From PALSA-129 sp963842505 (GTDB lineage: Bacteria; Acidobacteriota; Terriglobia; Bryobacterales; Bryobacteraceae): a stretch of DNA of 64,000 bases. Positions 7,811 through 17,742 of this stretch are shown here, piece after piece (position 1 is the first letter of the stretch; the number at the start of each line of letters is the position of its first letter). The notes under the pieces were generated by a model that was not told the origin of the DNA, ran no database searches, and worked only from the letters and a program-made list of their open reading frames with translations. The stretch spans positions 124,001-188,000 of the forward strand of contig CAWJGZ010000001.1 of the NCBI GenBank assembly GCA_963842505.1, given 5' to 3'. Both the position numbers and the translations under genes were made by a program.

Positions 7811-10064
7811 TCAGCGCGCCACAATCTCGAACGGCACTGCCGGCAGCGAGCCCAGGGGAATCCGCTGCTGGTTCGGCTGCGGGCGGCCATCCGCCGTGGG
7901 CTTGCGCACGCCGGAGATCGTGATGATCAGGTTTCCATTTTGGCCGGCTTTGGCTTTGGCGGGGTCGCAGGCGAGCACAATCTCGGCGCCGTTCGGACCG
8001 GGCGTGGCTTCGCGCAACTCGACTCCCGCCGGCGGGTCGCTCAACTCGTAGACCAGCTTGTCAATGAGATTGTTCGCCGGAAGGACTGCTTGGACCGGCA
8101 ACCGGACCGTCCCGCCAGCGGGGATTTTCAAGGGCTGTTGGGCCATCACCTGGACTGGTGTGCGGAAGGTATTGCCGCGCCGGATGGCTACTTTCAAATC
8201 CTGCGCGGGAACCAGGTGCCAGTAATAGAAAGCCTGCATCATGTTCTCCGCCGGAAGCGCCGGCCGCGTTACTTCGGTTCCATGGATGGTCGCCCGGCCC
8301 TCCACCTGCAAGCTCAGCGGCTCGCGCTGGAGCTGCGGCTGCGCCGGAACCGAAAGCGTGAGCCGCACCTGGTCCTGGCCGGCCGGCAGCACCGCGCCCG
8401 AAAGCGTCATGCCCTTCGGAGCGTTCTTGAGCGACAGCCGAATCTCGTCCGAAAACCCGTCCCTGCGAATGGCATGCACGGTGACGGGTACCGTCATCCC
8501 ACCGGCGGTATTAATTGCCGAGGGTGTGATGCGCAGATCGAAATCCGGACGCGGCGCGCTGATGCGCAGCCGGTAGGCATACTCCGGGCCGCCGCGGTGC
8601 TGGGCGTCGGCCAAATAGAGATAATACGCGCCGTTGGCCGGCAGGGTGAGCATGATTCTGGAATCCGCGTGGTGCGTTTCCAGACCCGCGCTCTGGTCTT
8701 CCTCATCGTCGTTGAACGCCAGTTGGCGGCCGGCGGCGTCGGTCAGCTTCAGGGTCGAATCGAGGGGCGACTCCAGACGCCGCGCGTAGACTTCCGCCAC
8801 GATGCGATCACCGGCCCGCCCTTCGAAGCGGAATACATCCGTGTCGTCCGGCCGGTCGACGCGCCCGTTCACGATGATCGGGAGCTTCACCCGTTGGGCA
8901 TGCGCGGCGGTGTCATTAGGCTCTTTTTCCAGGACCTCGGGCAGCGTGTCAGCCTGGAACGGGAGCGAGCCGGCTGCCGTATACATGCCGGGCCCTTTGC
9001 CCCGAAGGTCCATGGTGGTGCGCTTCGCCGGCAGGTTCCAGCCGGCTAACTCCACGCTGGTCTTGACGCCGGCGCGGCCGCCCAGCGGAAAAACGTCGGT
9101 GACAAACGGCAACTCGCCGATGGTCAGGCGATAGACGAAATCTTCGCGGCCGCGGTAGATGGCGTCCTTGATCTCGACCGTGTATTCTCCGTTCCGGGGA
9201 ACCACATAATGGATCACCGGATCCGGATGGAACCGGTAGTCATCGTCATAAGCCGCTTCTTTCCCTTCGGAATCGTACAACGTCAGGACCGCCTGAAACC
9301 ATCCGGGGACCGCATCCGCCAGGTAGGGGATCAATTCGCGCGCGCTGGCGGCGATCACCAGGCTCTGGCCCGCATGTGCCTGGAAGCGGTAACGATCGGT
9401 TTCGCCCGGGGTGAACGGCTGACCCTGGCGCGACTGTTGCTGCAACGTGCCGATGCGCGGCTTGATCCGGCCATTGACAATCACCGGCAGCTCGATCGCC
9501 ATATTGGTGCGCGGCTCGGTAATGCGCATCTGGTTGACCGGCTGGTTGGCGGCCGGCCGGACGATCTCGAGGGTCTCTTTTTTCTGGACCTCCGGGAGTT
9601 GGCCGATGCAGAAGACGATCGGGTTGGAGAGCCCTTGCGGCGAAGAGAACCCGGAGTTCGCGCCGGCCGGGTTCCGCATCCGGCGCGATTGTGACGCGCA
9701 GCGTGCGCGTCTCGGCCAGCACGGGGCTGATGAGCCGGTTGTGATTAAACAGCAGGAGCTTGGCGCGGATGTCCACCATTTCGTTCTGGACCGCGGCGCT
9801 CGCCGGCTGCTTCTGCAACTCCTGCATCCGGTCGCGCAGTTCGGTTGCCTGCATGGCGTTCATGGGCCTTGCGAACTCGCCCACGGTGACTTCGACACCG
9901 CCGCCGGTGACATACGCCGCGGACACATTCGGCAGGAACTGGCCACCCATTTGGACCTGCACCGTGGTCCCCTGCCGGCCGCCGGCGGGGAGCACATAGG
10001 CAACGTGCGGGATGTTCTGGGCGAAGGCGGCGGGAACCGCCAGCATCAGAACGGCGCGCCACAT
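7811..10064 (-). pseudogene. Secreted pre-peptidase C-terminal (PPC) domain protein, frameshifted
   Basis: The reading frame begins at ATG 10064 with a signal peptide (MWRAVLMLAVPAAFA) and runs to about 9650. The homologous continuation (SSPQGLSNPIVFCIGQLPEV) is then in the neighbouring frame and runs to the stop at 7811. The span is a multiple of three plus one, so one extra base near 9641-9652 accounts for it, and the repaired protein is about 750 residues. It carries tandem PPC-type beta-sandwich domains (DTDVFRFEGRAGDRIVAEVYA and a similar earlier repeat). The start overlaps the DUF1501 stop as TGATG with AGGAG in front, so it is translationally coupled. A sequencing error is as likely as a true mutation; see the matching lesion in the gene upstream. 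Confidence 0.75.
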
Positions 10065-11372
10065 CACAGTAGCTCCTTGAGGCGGCCAGCCCCGCCGGTG
10101 GTGACCGTGACGTCCAACCCCAGAGGGTTGGGCATTTTGCCGTCGGGATCGATACCGAGTTGCTGATAGATGCTGGCCAGCAGATCGGCCGGGTACACCG
10201 GCCGGTCCTTCACCTGCTCGCCCCTGGCGTCCGACGCGCCCACTACGCGGCCGCCTTTGAAACCGCCGCCGGCGAGCAGCGCGCAGAAACAGTCGCCCCA
10301 ATGATTGCGCCCGCCGTTCCAGGGCGCTTCCCACATGACTCTGGGCGTTCGGCCGAATTCGCCGCTCCACCAGACAATCGTGCTGTCCAACAGGCCGCGC
10401 TCGGAGAGATCCTGCAGCAGCGTCGCCATCGCTCGATCCATCTGCGGCAGTTTCTGGCGCATCACCTGGAAATTCTGGCGGTGCGTGTCCCAGCCCTGGT
10501 AATTAATGGTGATGTAGGGAACTCCGCGCTCCACCAAACGGCGCGCCGCCAGGCAGGACTGGCCGAAGGTGTTGCGGCCATACCGGTCGCGCACTTCGTC
10601 CTTTTCCTGCGCCAGGTCGAACACCTTGCCGGCGTCGCCGAGTATGAGTTCGTATGCCTGCTGCTCGGTCTGATCCAAAGTCTTGATGAGGCCGTCGTTC
10701 TCGATGGCCTTCCCGAGGGTGTTGAGCTGGTGCAGCAAGTCGCGGCGGTCGCGCTGGCGCTTGTCGGAGATGCCCTGGGCCACCACGCCTTCCACCGCGA
10801 AGCGGGCCTGCGCCGGGTCGCCACCGGTGGCGAACGGCCGATAGCGCTCGCCCAGGAAGCCGTTCTCGGAAAAGCGCCCCTGCGGTTGCGTGAGCACGAT
10901 GTACGGAGGAATGAGGCCCGATGCGGTTCTCGCCTTTGAACAGCGAGACCACCGCGCCGGCGCACGGGTACACCAGCCGCTCACCCGGCTTCCTGCCGGT
11001 CTGCACCGCGTAGGAAGCCGTTTCATGGGCGTAGATGCCGTGCGTCATGCTGCGGATGAGGGAATACTTGTCGGATTGTTGCGCCAGCAGCGGAAGCAAT
11101 TCGTTGATCAGCACGCCATCGGTCTTAGTGGGGATGGGCTTATCGAACGGACCGCAGTAGTCATAGCCGGCCGCCGGCTTGGGATCGAGCGTATCCAGGT
11201 GCGAGGGTCCGCCCCACATCCAGATTTGAATTACCGACTTGGCTTTGGCCGGAAACGCTCCGGCGCGAAGCGGAAAATCGGCGCCGGCCGCTAGCAGTCC
11301 GCCGCCGATCATGCAACGCAGGGCATCCCGCCGGGAGAATCGCAGCGGCGGGATGCTTTTCAATGACGACAT
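10064..11372 (-). pseudogene. DUF1501 family (sulfatase-like) secreted protein, frameshifted
   Basis: The gene starts at ATG 11372 with a twin-arginine-like leader (SRRDALRCMIGGGLLAAGA) and the DUF1501 motif WMWGGPSHLDTLDPKP. It continues in frame to about 10920, where the homologous continuation GLIPPYIVLTQPQGRFSENG is found in the next frame, down to the stop at 10064. One extra base in the CCC run at 10917-10919 (plus strand) explains the shift. The second half holds WDTHRQNF and GEFGRTPR, also typical of the family. DUF1501 proteins have an alkaline-phosphatase/sulfatase-like fold and are nearly always paired with DUF1549/DUF1553 proteins, as here. Length after repair is about 435 residues. 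Confidence 0.8.
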
Positions 11373-12913
11373 AGAAACTCCGCACTGTTGACCAAGGCCC
11401 ACGCCAGGTCCACTGCCGCGGGCCATTTATTGCCTTGGACCGATTGAAAATACGCACTCACGGTCTTCAATTCGTCATCCGTCGGGTAGCGCGAGAGAAT
11501 CGCCAGGTACACGCGGTCGATCGGGTCGCGCGGCTTGCCGCCGGGCTGAACTTGAACCAGCGAGCGCAGCGTGGCGCTCTGCTGGATTTTGAGTTGAATA
11601 TGGCTGGAATTCAGCAGGTGCAGCCGCTGCCCGGTGGTGGGTAGGTTGTTGCGCTCCGATTCGAGGCCGCTGTCGCGCGGCGGCCGTCCGAACATCTCGA
11701 GAAAGGAGCTGCTGATGCTCCCGTCCGGCAGCGCGATCGACCGCTGATCGTCCGGCAGGAACGTGAACGGCTCGGGGATCGGGCTGGAATAATCCTCGGT
11801 CGTCCCGGTGATCTGGCAGATAGCGTCGATCAGAGCTTCCGCATCCAGCCGGCGCAACGGATAAGCCGCGAAATGCGCCGCGGCGTCCGGACTGCCGTCC
11901 CGCGGAATGGAGGAGAGCTGATACACCTGCGAATTGAGGATCAGCCGGTAAATGTGCTTCAAATCGTAATGCGCCGACACCAGTTCGCGTTCGAGGTACT
12001 GGAGCAGCTCTGGATTGGCGGGCGGGTTGTCGGGACGGATGTCGTCCGCTTCGTGGATGATCCCGCGCCCCATGAGCCAGCTCCACACGCGGTTGACGGC
12101 ATTGCGCGCGAACCACGGATTGTCCGCGGCCAGCAGCCAGTCGGCGAATGCGGCGCGCGGGTCCTGATTGGGGAGCAGACGGGCGGGTTTGCCATCGGGG
12201 AAAATGGCCGCGGGGCGGCTCTTGTTGGGATCGAAGAAAACGATCTCTTCTTTCCATTCCACCGTCGATTTGTACTCGATCTGCGAAAAAAACGCCGCCA
12301 TGCCGTCCAGCCGCGCTTTGGGCCATGCGGCCGTCCGCGTTCCCATGAACGTCAGCGCCACGGCCTGCGCGATGGCCTGCGGATCCCGGCTTGAGACGGC
12401 CCGGTAGAAGTTGACCTCCGGCACGCGGAAATTGCTGCCGTTCGAAACCAGCATCTGGCGCACGAAGCGGTCGTAGGGAACGTTGTCGCGGATGGCGGTC
12501 CGGATCCAGTGGTAATACGCCTGCACTGCGTTGGGCCAGAGGTTAATCGGAAACTCGGATTTCACGCGCAGCAAATCGCACCACTTCATGGCCCAGTAGT
12601 CCCCGAACTCGGGGCGATCGAGCAGATGGTCGATCAGCATGGCGCGCTTATCGGGGTCGCGGCTGGCAAGGAATTTCGCGGCCTCCTCGGGGGTCGGCAG
12701 CGTGCCGATCGCGTCCAAATAGGCGCGCCGGAGAAAGACCTCGTCGGAGGCGGGATGGGCCGGCTGGATGCCCACCTGCTTCCAGTCATCGAACACGAGT
12801 TGATCGATTCTGCCGTGTGCCGCCGGTTCGCCGGCCGTTTCAAATGGAGCAAGGAATGGCCGGTCGCCGGCCAACGCCGCGGTCGCGAACAGCAACACGA
12901 AGAGAGGTTTCAT
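11360..12913 (-). CDS. DUF1549/DUF1553 domain secreted protein
   Basis: The 517-residue protein has a signal peptide (MKPLFVLLFATAALAG). The DUF1549 domain follows at about 35-230 (FLRRAYLDAIGTLPTPEEAAKFL, YWAMKWCDLLRVKSEFPINLWP), then the DUF1553 domain at about 255-510 (NPWFARNAVNRVWSWLMGRGIIHEADDIRP). This pair is common in Planctomycetota, Verrucomicrobiota and Acidobacteriota and always neighbours DUF1501. The function is not established, although a link to polysaccharide or sulfated glycan breakdown is often proposed. Its end overlaps the DUF1501 start by 13 bases and its ATG overlaps the RidA stop (ATGA), so the genes form one operon. Confidence 0.88.
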   Translation of the reverse strand: MKPLFVLLFATAALAGDRPFLAPFETAGEPAAHGRIDQLVFDDWKQVGIQPAHPASDEVFLRRAYLDAIGTLPTPEEAAKFLASRDPDKRAMLIDHLLDRPEFGDYWAMKWCDLLRVKSEFPINLWPNAVQAYYHWIRTAIRDNVPYDRFVRQMLVSNGSNFRVPEVNFYRAVSSRDPQAIAQAVALTFMGTRTAAWPKARLDGMAAFFSQIEYKSTVEWKEEIVFFDPNKSRPAAIFPDGKPARLLPNQDPRAAFADWLLAADNPWFARNAVNRVWSWLMGRGIIHEADDIRPDNPPANPELLQYLERELVSAHYDLKHIYRLILNSQVYQLSSIPRDGSPDAAAHFAAYPLRRLDAEALIDAICQITGTTEDYSSPIPEPFTFLPDDQRSIALPDGSISSSFLEMFGRPPRDSGLESERNNLPTTGQRLHLLNSSHIQLKIQQSATLRSLVQVQPGGKPRDPIDRVYLAILSRYPTDDELKTVSAYFQSVQGNKWPAAVDLAWALVNSAEFLCRH

Positions 12914-13458
12914 GGCTCGGGTTCGGTCCGAAACATGGCTATCGCTTCAATTTCGATCAGCAATTCCGGCCGGCAGAGGATCGCTTGAATTCCGGTCGAA
13001 GCCGGCAGCGGGTCGAGCCCCTGGCGCGCGTAAAAGGCCGTGCGCTCCTCGTTAAACGCGGGATAATCCCGTTCGATATCGCGCAAGTAGCAGGTGGTCC
13101 GAACGATATCTTTCCAGGTAGCCCCTTCGGACTCGAGCAGCCCGGTGATGTTCGCGAACGTGCGCCGCGTTTGCGCGCGGAAATCGCCGATATGGACGGT
13201 CTGGCCGGATTCGTCGATGCTGGCAGTCCCGGAGATCAGCAGGATCGCCAACCCATTGAGGTCAATGCGCAATCCGCGTGAAAAAGAGCTGGGCCTGGGA
13301 TAGTCGAAAGCCTCGTTCAGGACCCTGAGGTTAGTGATGCAGTGTTTTTCGATGGGAGCCGCGGCCAGGCCGCTCAAAAGCTCGGCGTCCAATATGTTCA
13401 CGATAATACAACCCAATTGTCTCCAAAAAGTCTCGGCCAAGGGCACCGGTCCGGACAA
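12910..13458 (-). CDS. RidA/YjgF/UK114 family protein
   Basis: The 182-residue protein has the RidA fold signature: SRGLRIDLNGLAILLISGTASID, then QTRRTFANITGLLESEGATWKDIVRTTCYLRDI and the end IEIEAIAMF. Canonical RidA is about 130 residues and hydrolyses reactive enamine/imine intermediates. Here about 40 extra N-terminal residues precede the domain, and the true start may be internal, since no strong ribosome binding site was found near 13458. It is the promoter-proximal gene of the DUF1549/DUF1501/PPC operon. The key Arg of active RidA is not obvious by eye, so deaminase activity is uncertain. Confidence 0.8.
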   Translation of the reverse strand: MSGPVPLAETFWRQLGCIIVNILDAELLSGLAAAPIEKHCITNLRVLNEAFDYPRPSSFSRGLRIDLNGLAILLISGTASIDESGQTVHIGDFRAQTRRTFANITGLLESEGATWKDIVRTTCYLRDIERDYPAFNEERTAFYARQGLDPLPASTGIQAILCRPELLIEIEAIAMFRTEPEP

Positions 13459-13599
13459 ACGCTGTGGTCGGCTGGCGGGGGCTCCAGGCGAACGTTATTC
13501 GTCATCGGTATCGGCTTTTTGACGCGATGGCGCTCAAAATGAAACTCCCGCCAATGCATCTGCGTCTATGGAGCCAAATGCCCAACGGATGCTGACTGG

Positions 13600-16056
13600 A
13601 TGCCCCTCCCCATACTGCTAGGCACACTACTGCTGGTTTGGCAGGGCGTTGTGAACAGCCTCGACGTGTCGGTTGTCGATTCATCCAACCGGCCGGTGGC
13701 GGGCGCTCTCGTGGAATTAAAGACAGGTGGAGTGACTGTCGCGTCGCAACAGACGGATGACAAGGGCCATGCCTCGTTCCGGGAACTGAAGCCGGCGATC
13801 TACGAACTCATTGCCTCCAGAAACGGATTCGAGTCTGCCCGGAAGGGCAGCCTCGAATTGCCGGCCTCGGTCGAGTTGACGCTGGCGCCGGCACTCGTGA
13901 AGGACAGCGTCGAAGTCAAGGGAACGGCTGCGCCGTTAGAGCAGGGGGCCTCCGTGCCGAATGAGATCCCGGCGCAGACCGTCCGGGAGCTTCCGGGGCG
14001 CCCGGCTACCGTGGCGGATGCGTTGCCGTTGCTGCCGGGCGTGGTCCGCTCGCCGGGAGGCGGCTTGAACATTTCGGCCGCCGGCGAACACAGGAGCGCA
14101 CTGATCGTCAATTCGGCGGATGTTACGGACCCGGCGACCGGACAATTCGGATTGACGATACCCATCGACATCGTCCAGACGATGAATGTCTACCAGACGC
14201 CTTTTCTGGCGGAGTATGGAAACTTCTCGGCCGGGCTGGTTTCAGTGGAGACGCGGCGCGGCGGCGAGCAATGGAAGTGGGAGCTGAACGATCCGTTCCC
14301 CGACTTCATCATTCGTAGTTATCATTTGCGCGGGCTGCGGGACGCCACGCCGCGACTCAATCTGGAAGGGCCGGTAATTCCGGGGAAGTTGTATTTTTCG
14401 GCAGGGTTGGAATTCACAGTTCGAAAAATCGAGGTCTACGAGCTTCCTTTCCCTTTCAATCAGAAGAAGCAGGAAGGCATCAACTCATTCTTACAACTGG
14501 ACTGGATTGTGTCCCAGAAGCAACTGGTCACAGCTACGGTTCACGTGGCGCCGCAACGCATGCAGTACGTGAACATGAACTATTTCAATCCGCAGACGAC
14601 CTCGCCGGACGCCAGCACCGATAACTACACAGTCACTATAGGGGACAAGCTGACCTTGGGCAGCGGTTTGCTGGACAACACGATTTCGGCGACGCGCTTT
14701 GACGCGCGAGTCTGGGGCCAAGGCACACAGGATCTGACTATCACGCCGGCCGGCAATAGCGGGAACTATTTCGCGCAGCAAAGCCGTCAGGCTTCGCGAA
14801 TCAGTTGGTCACCCACTTACACCTTCGCCACCGTGAACTGGATGGGCACGCACAATTTCAAGGCGGCCGCCTACGTTGCGGAGAGTATCGACAACGGAGA
14901 CGTAATCGAACGGCCCATCAACATTCTGAATTCGTCCAGCCAGTTGTTGGAACGGATCACGTTTTCCGGCGCGCAGCCATTCCGGACTTCGGACACCGAG
15001 TACGCCTTCTTCGCACAGGATCACTGGATGGTGACACCCCGGCTGGCGCTGGATCTGGGAATACGCGCGGAATCGCAGGTGTTGTCGGAGAGCCTGCGGG
15101 TAGCGCCGCGGGCGGGCATTGCGTGGACACCATTCGCCCATGCGGGCACCATTGTGCGCGCCGGATTCGGATGGTTCTACGACCGCGTGCCTTTGAATGT
15201 CTACTCGTTTGACCGCTACCCGAATGAGACCATCACAATGTTTGGGCCGGGCGGACAGATTACGGGCGGCCCGTGGCTGTATCTGAACCAATTGGCTACC
15301 GCAAACACGGAGTTTCCCTTCGTGTTCCAGGAGCCAGCCGCGGGGAATTTCTCTCCGCGCACCGCTACGGGCAACGTCCAGATTGAGCAGCCGCTTTCGG
15401 AACATTTAAGACTGCGGATCGGCTACACGCTGAAGCAATCAGATGGTCTGCCGATTCTGAATCCGGTGGCGCCGAGTGCAGGCAACGGCGGCGTGGGCGT
15501 GAACCTGCTGTCGGGAACCGGGCAATCGCGATATCACCAGTTCGAGGTTACGGCGCGCGTGCGACTGAATGACAAACGTCAATTGTTCTTCTCCTACGTG
15601 CGTTCAGCGGCGCGGGGCGACTTGAACGATTTCGCCAATTACCTGGGCAACTTCCCGGCGCCGATCATTCGCCCCAATCAATTCGGCAGTTTGCCGGCCG
15701 ATTTGCCGAATCGATTTCTCGCCTGGGGAATGTTGCAGCTTCCGGCGGGTTTCCGCGTGGCGCCGATAGTGGAATATCGCAGCGGCTTCCCTTACGCCGT
15801 GACGGACGCGGCCCAGAGTTTTGTCGGCGTGCCCTATGCGCAAAGATTCCCCGGATTTCTCTCGGTGGATTCGCGCATTTCCAAGGACATCAAAGTCAAT
15901 CCGAAGTACACGGTGCGCCTGTCGGTGAGCGGTTATAATCTCACCAACCACTTCAACCCCGAGGCCTTCCACAACAATGTCGCCGATCCGGCGTTTGGAC
16001 TCTTCTTCGGCCAGCGGGGGCGGCGCTTCACGGCGGATTTTGATGTCATCTTTTAG
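13600..16056 (+). CDS. TonB-dependent receptor-like protein with carboxypeptidase-regulatory domain
   Basis: The 818-residue outer-membrane protein has a short signal peptide and a CnaB-like domain at about 20-100 (LDVSVVDSSNRPVAGALVELK). A plug domain follows (NEIPAQTVRELPGRPATVADALPLLPGVVR), then a large beta-barrel ending in FTADFDVIF with a C-terminal aromatic residue, as expected for BAM-inserted barrels. Such receptors occur in tens of copies in Solibacter-like genomes and are taken to import oligosaccharides or siderophores; the substrate cannot be read from sequence. It is shorter than the typical 1,000-1,200-residue members. The following gene starts 139 bases downstream on the same strand. 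Confidence 0.82.
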   Translation: MPLPILLGTLLLVWQGVVNSLDVSVVDSSNRPVAGALVELKTGGVTVASQQTDDKGHASFRELKPAIYELIASRNGFESARKGSLELPASVELTLAPALVKDSVEVKGTAAPLEQGASVPNEIPAQTVRELPGRPATVADALPLLPGVVRSPGGGLNISAAGEHRSALIVNSADVTDPATGQFGLTIPIDIVQTMNVYQTPFLAEYGNFSAGLVSVETRRGGEQWKWELNDPFPDFIIRSYHLRGLRDATPRLNLEGPVIPGKLYFSAGLEFTVRKIEVYELPFPFNQKKQEGINSFLQLDWIVSQKQLVTATVHVAPQRMQYVNMNYFNPQTTSPDASTDNYTVTIGDKLTLGSGLLDNTISATRFDARVWGQGTQDLTITPAGNSGNYFAQQSRQASRISWSPTYTFATVNWMGTHNFKAAAYVAESIDNGDVIERPINILNSSSQLLERITFSGAQPFRTSDTEYAFFAQDHWMVTPRLALDLGIRAESQVLSESLRVAPRAGIAWTPFAHAGTIVRAGFGWFYDRVPLNVYSFDRYPNETITMFGPGGQITGGPWLYLNQLATANTEFPFVFQEPAAGNFSPRTATGNVQIEQPLSEHLRLRIGYTLKQSDGLPILNPVAPSAGNGGVGVNLLSGTGQSRYHQFEVTARVRLNDKRQLFFSYVRSAARGDLNDFANYLGNFPAPIIRPNQFGSLPADLPNRFLAWGMLQLPAGFRVAPIVEYRSGFPYAVTDAAQSFVGVPYAQRFPGFLSVDSRISKDIKVNPKYTVRLSVSGYNLTNHFNPEAFHNNVADPAFGLFFGQRGRRFTADFDVIF

Positions 16057-16194
16057 TTGGAGTGTTCGGGCCAAGTCTTGGCGGGAACGTTCCGTACCGG
16101 GTCATTCGCGCTCGAACAGAGGGAAGATACAATCGAGAGCAAACTGGAGCTTCTGACGGATATCCTGGTGCAGGACAAAGGAAAGAGGTGCAGG

Positions 16195-17064
16195 ATGTTG
16201 AGAGATACACTCGGCGGCTGGCATGCCGGTGTCCGCGGCCTCGTTACAGTCTGTCTGCTCGTGACATTGGCGCCGTTACTGGTGGCCCAGACGGCGGGAA
16301 CGGGGGCATTGACGGGCAAGGTTACCGATGCGTCGGGCGGGGCGGTCGCGAATGCCAAGATCACGGCGGTGAATGCAGACGGCGGCCAAACGCAGACGGC
16401 GACCACGGGGGCGGATGGAGTTTATCGGTTCGCCACGCTGCCGCCAGGCAACTACCGCGTGAAGATCGAGGCCACGGGGTTTCAAACGTTGGAGATTGCT
16501 TCGACAACCATTCCAGCAACTGGCGCGGCTACCGTGGACGGGAAACTGGAGTCCGAGCAGAAGCCAGAGGAGCCTTCGCTGAAGGATCTGGGATTCACTC
16601 CGGATCAGACCGCAGGAAGCGCCGCGGCACAAGCGAGACTCGACAAGCGGTCGCACATGCTCAAGATCCATCAGAGGCTCGGTCTGATCACATTGGCCCC
16701 CTTGGCGGCTACGCTGATCCTTTCCAACGGCGCGGCCGGAAGAAACAGCACTGCATCCGGGCGTGAAGTCCATGCCGCCGTGGGCGGGGTGACGGCGGGG
16801 ATGTACTTGACCACCGCTTCCTTTGCGATCTTCGCGCCGAAAATACCGGGGACCACAACCCGCGGGCCTATCCGCGTACACAAAGCCCTGGCATGGATTC
16901 ACGGGCCGGGGATGATCCTGACGCCGATTCTGGGAGCGCTGGCTTATGATCAACGAAGCCGCGGGGAAAAGGTTCACGGTCTCGCCAGCGCGCATGGGGC
17001 GGTGGGCGCGGTGACGGGTATTGCGTATGGGGCCGCCATGCTGTCGGTGGTGATCAAGTTCTAG
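16195..17064 (+). CDS. CnaB-like domain fused to a His-rich four-helix (cytochrome b561-like) membrane domain
   Basis: The 289-residue protein starts at ATG 16195 with AGAGG 7 bases upstream, chosen over an open extension back to 16057. It begins with a signal sequence (VCLLVTLAPLLVAQ). A carboxypeptidase-regulatory-like domain follows at about 35-110 (GALTGKVTDASGGAVANAKITA). The C-terminal half has four hydrophobic helices with histidines at their ends: MLKIHQ, REVHAAVG, IRVHKALAWIHGPGM and EKVHGLASAHGAVG. This spacing resembles four-helix b-haem proteins such as cytochrome b561. The next gene encodes a YceI protein, and in enterobacteria yceI lies beside the b561-like yceJ. Haem binding is inferred only. 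Confidence 0.6.
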   Translation: MLRDTLGGWHAGVRGLVTVCLLVTLAPLLVAQTAGTGALTGKVTDASGGAVANAKITAVNADGGQTQTATTGADGVYRFATLPPGNYRVKIEATGFQTLEIASTTIPATGAATVDGKLESEQKPEEPSLKDLGFTPDQTAGSAAAQARLDKRSHMLKIHQRLGLITLAPLAATLILSNGAAGRNSTASGREVHAAVGGVTAGMYLTTASFAIFAPKIPGTTTRGPIRVHKALAWIHGPGMILTPILGALAYDQRSRGEKVHGLASAHGAVGAVTGIAYGAAMLSVVIKF

Positions 17065-17074
17065 GGTGAACTTC

Positions 17075-17614
17075 ATGAACCAGCGAATTCTGGCGGTCTT
17101 CCTGCTCCTCGCGCCTGCCGCACTTTTCGGAGCGGATAGCCAATGGATTCTCGGACCATCGACCCTTTCGTATCACGTGTCTCATCCGCTGCATGAGAGC
17201 GTGGGGGTGAGCCACGAGGCGCGAGGCAAGGGCGTTTGCCATGCGGGGCAATGCGATTTCCTGATCGCGGTGCCGGTGAAGTCGTTCGATTCGAAGGACA
17301 GCAACCGGGATCTTCACATGCTGCAAGTAACGCGCGGCGGGCAGTTCCCGATGGTGACGGTGCGCGTGTCCCTGCCCGAGAGTGAACTCGCATCGGCAAC
17401 CATCCACTGCGACTTGGAGATCCAATTTGCCGGACAGACCGCGCACTATAAACAAATCACGTTCCGACGGGAGGCGCATGGCAACGACATCCGGATCACG
17501 GGAACCATTCCCGCGACGCTATCCGATTTCAGGATCGAACCACCGTCGCTGCTGACGGTGCCGGTGAAGAACGAGGTGCCGATCAAGGTGGAGATGAGCT
17601 GGCACCCGTTGTGA
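17075..17614 (+). CDS. YceI-family periplasmic protein
   Basis: The 179-residue protein has a signal peptide (MNQRILAVFLLLAPAALFG) and a YceI-type lipocalin-like beta-barrel: LSYHVSHPLHESVGVSHEARGK at the start, FDSKDSNRDLHMLQVTRGGQFP in the middle and ISGTIPATLSDFRIEPPSLL-like sequence near the end. YceI proteins bind long amphiphiles such as isoprenoids. ATG 17075 is preferred over GTG 17066 because AGGGTG stands six bases before it. It lies 10 bases after the b561-like gene and shares its transcript. Confidence 0.82.
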   Translation: MNQRILAVFLLLAPAALFGADSQWILGPSTLSYHVSHPLHESVGVSHEARGKGVCHAGQCDFLIAVPVKSFDSKDSNRDLHMLQVTRGGQFPMVTVRVSLPESELASATIHCDLEIQFAGQTAHYKQITFRREAHGNDIRITGTIPATLSDFRIEPPSLLTVPVKNEVPIKVEMSWHPL

Positions 17615-17742
17615 AGGGCAAGCGACGGCTGCTGCGGAGAGCGGCTGTATTTCAGTGGAAGCCAAGCGCCCGATTGGCATCGAGATCCACGGCCAACACC
17701 AGAGTGGTCCGTTGGCTGAGCTGGTAGTGTCTCGCAAGCTCC

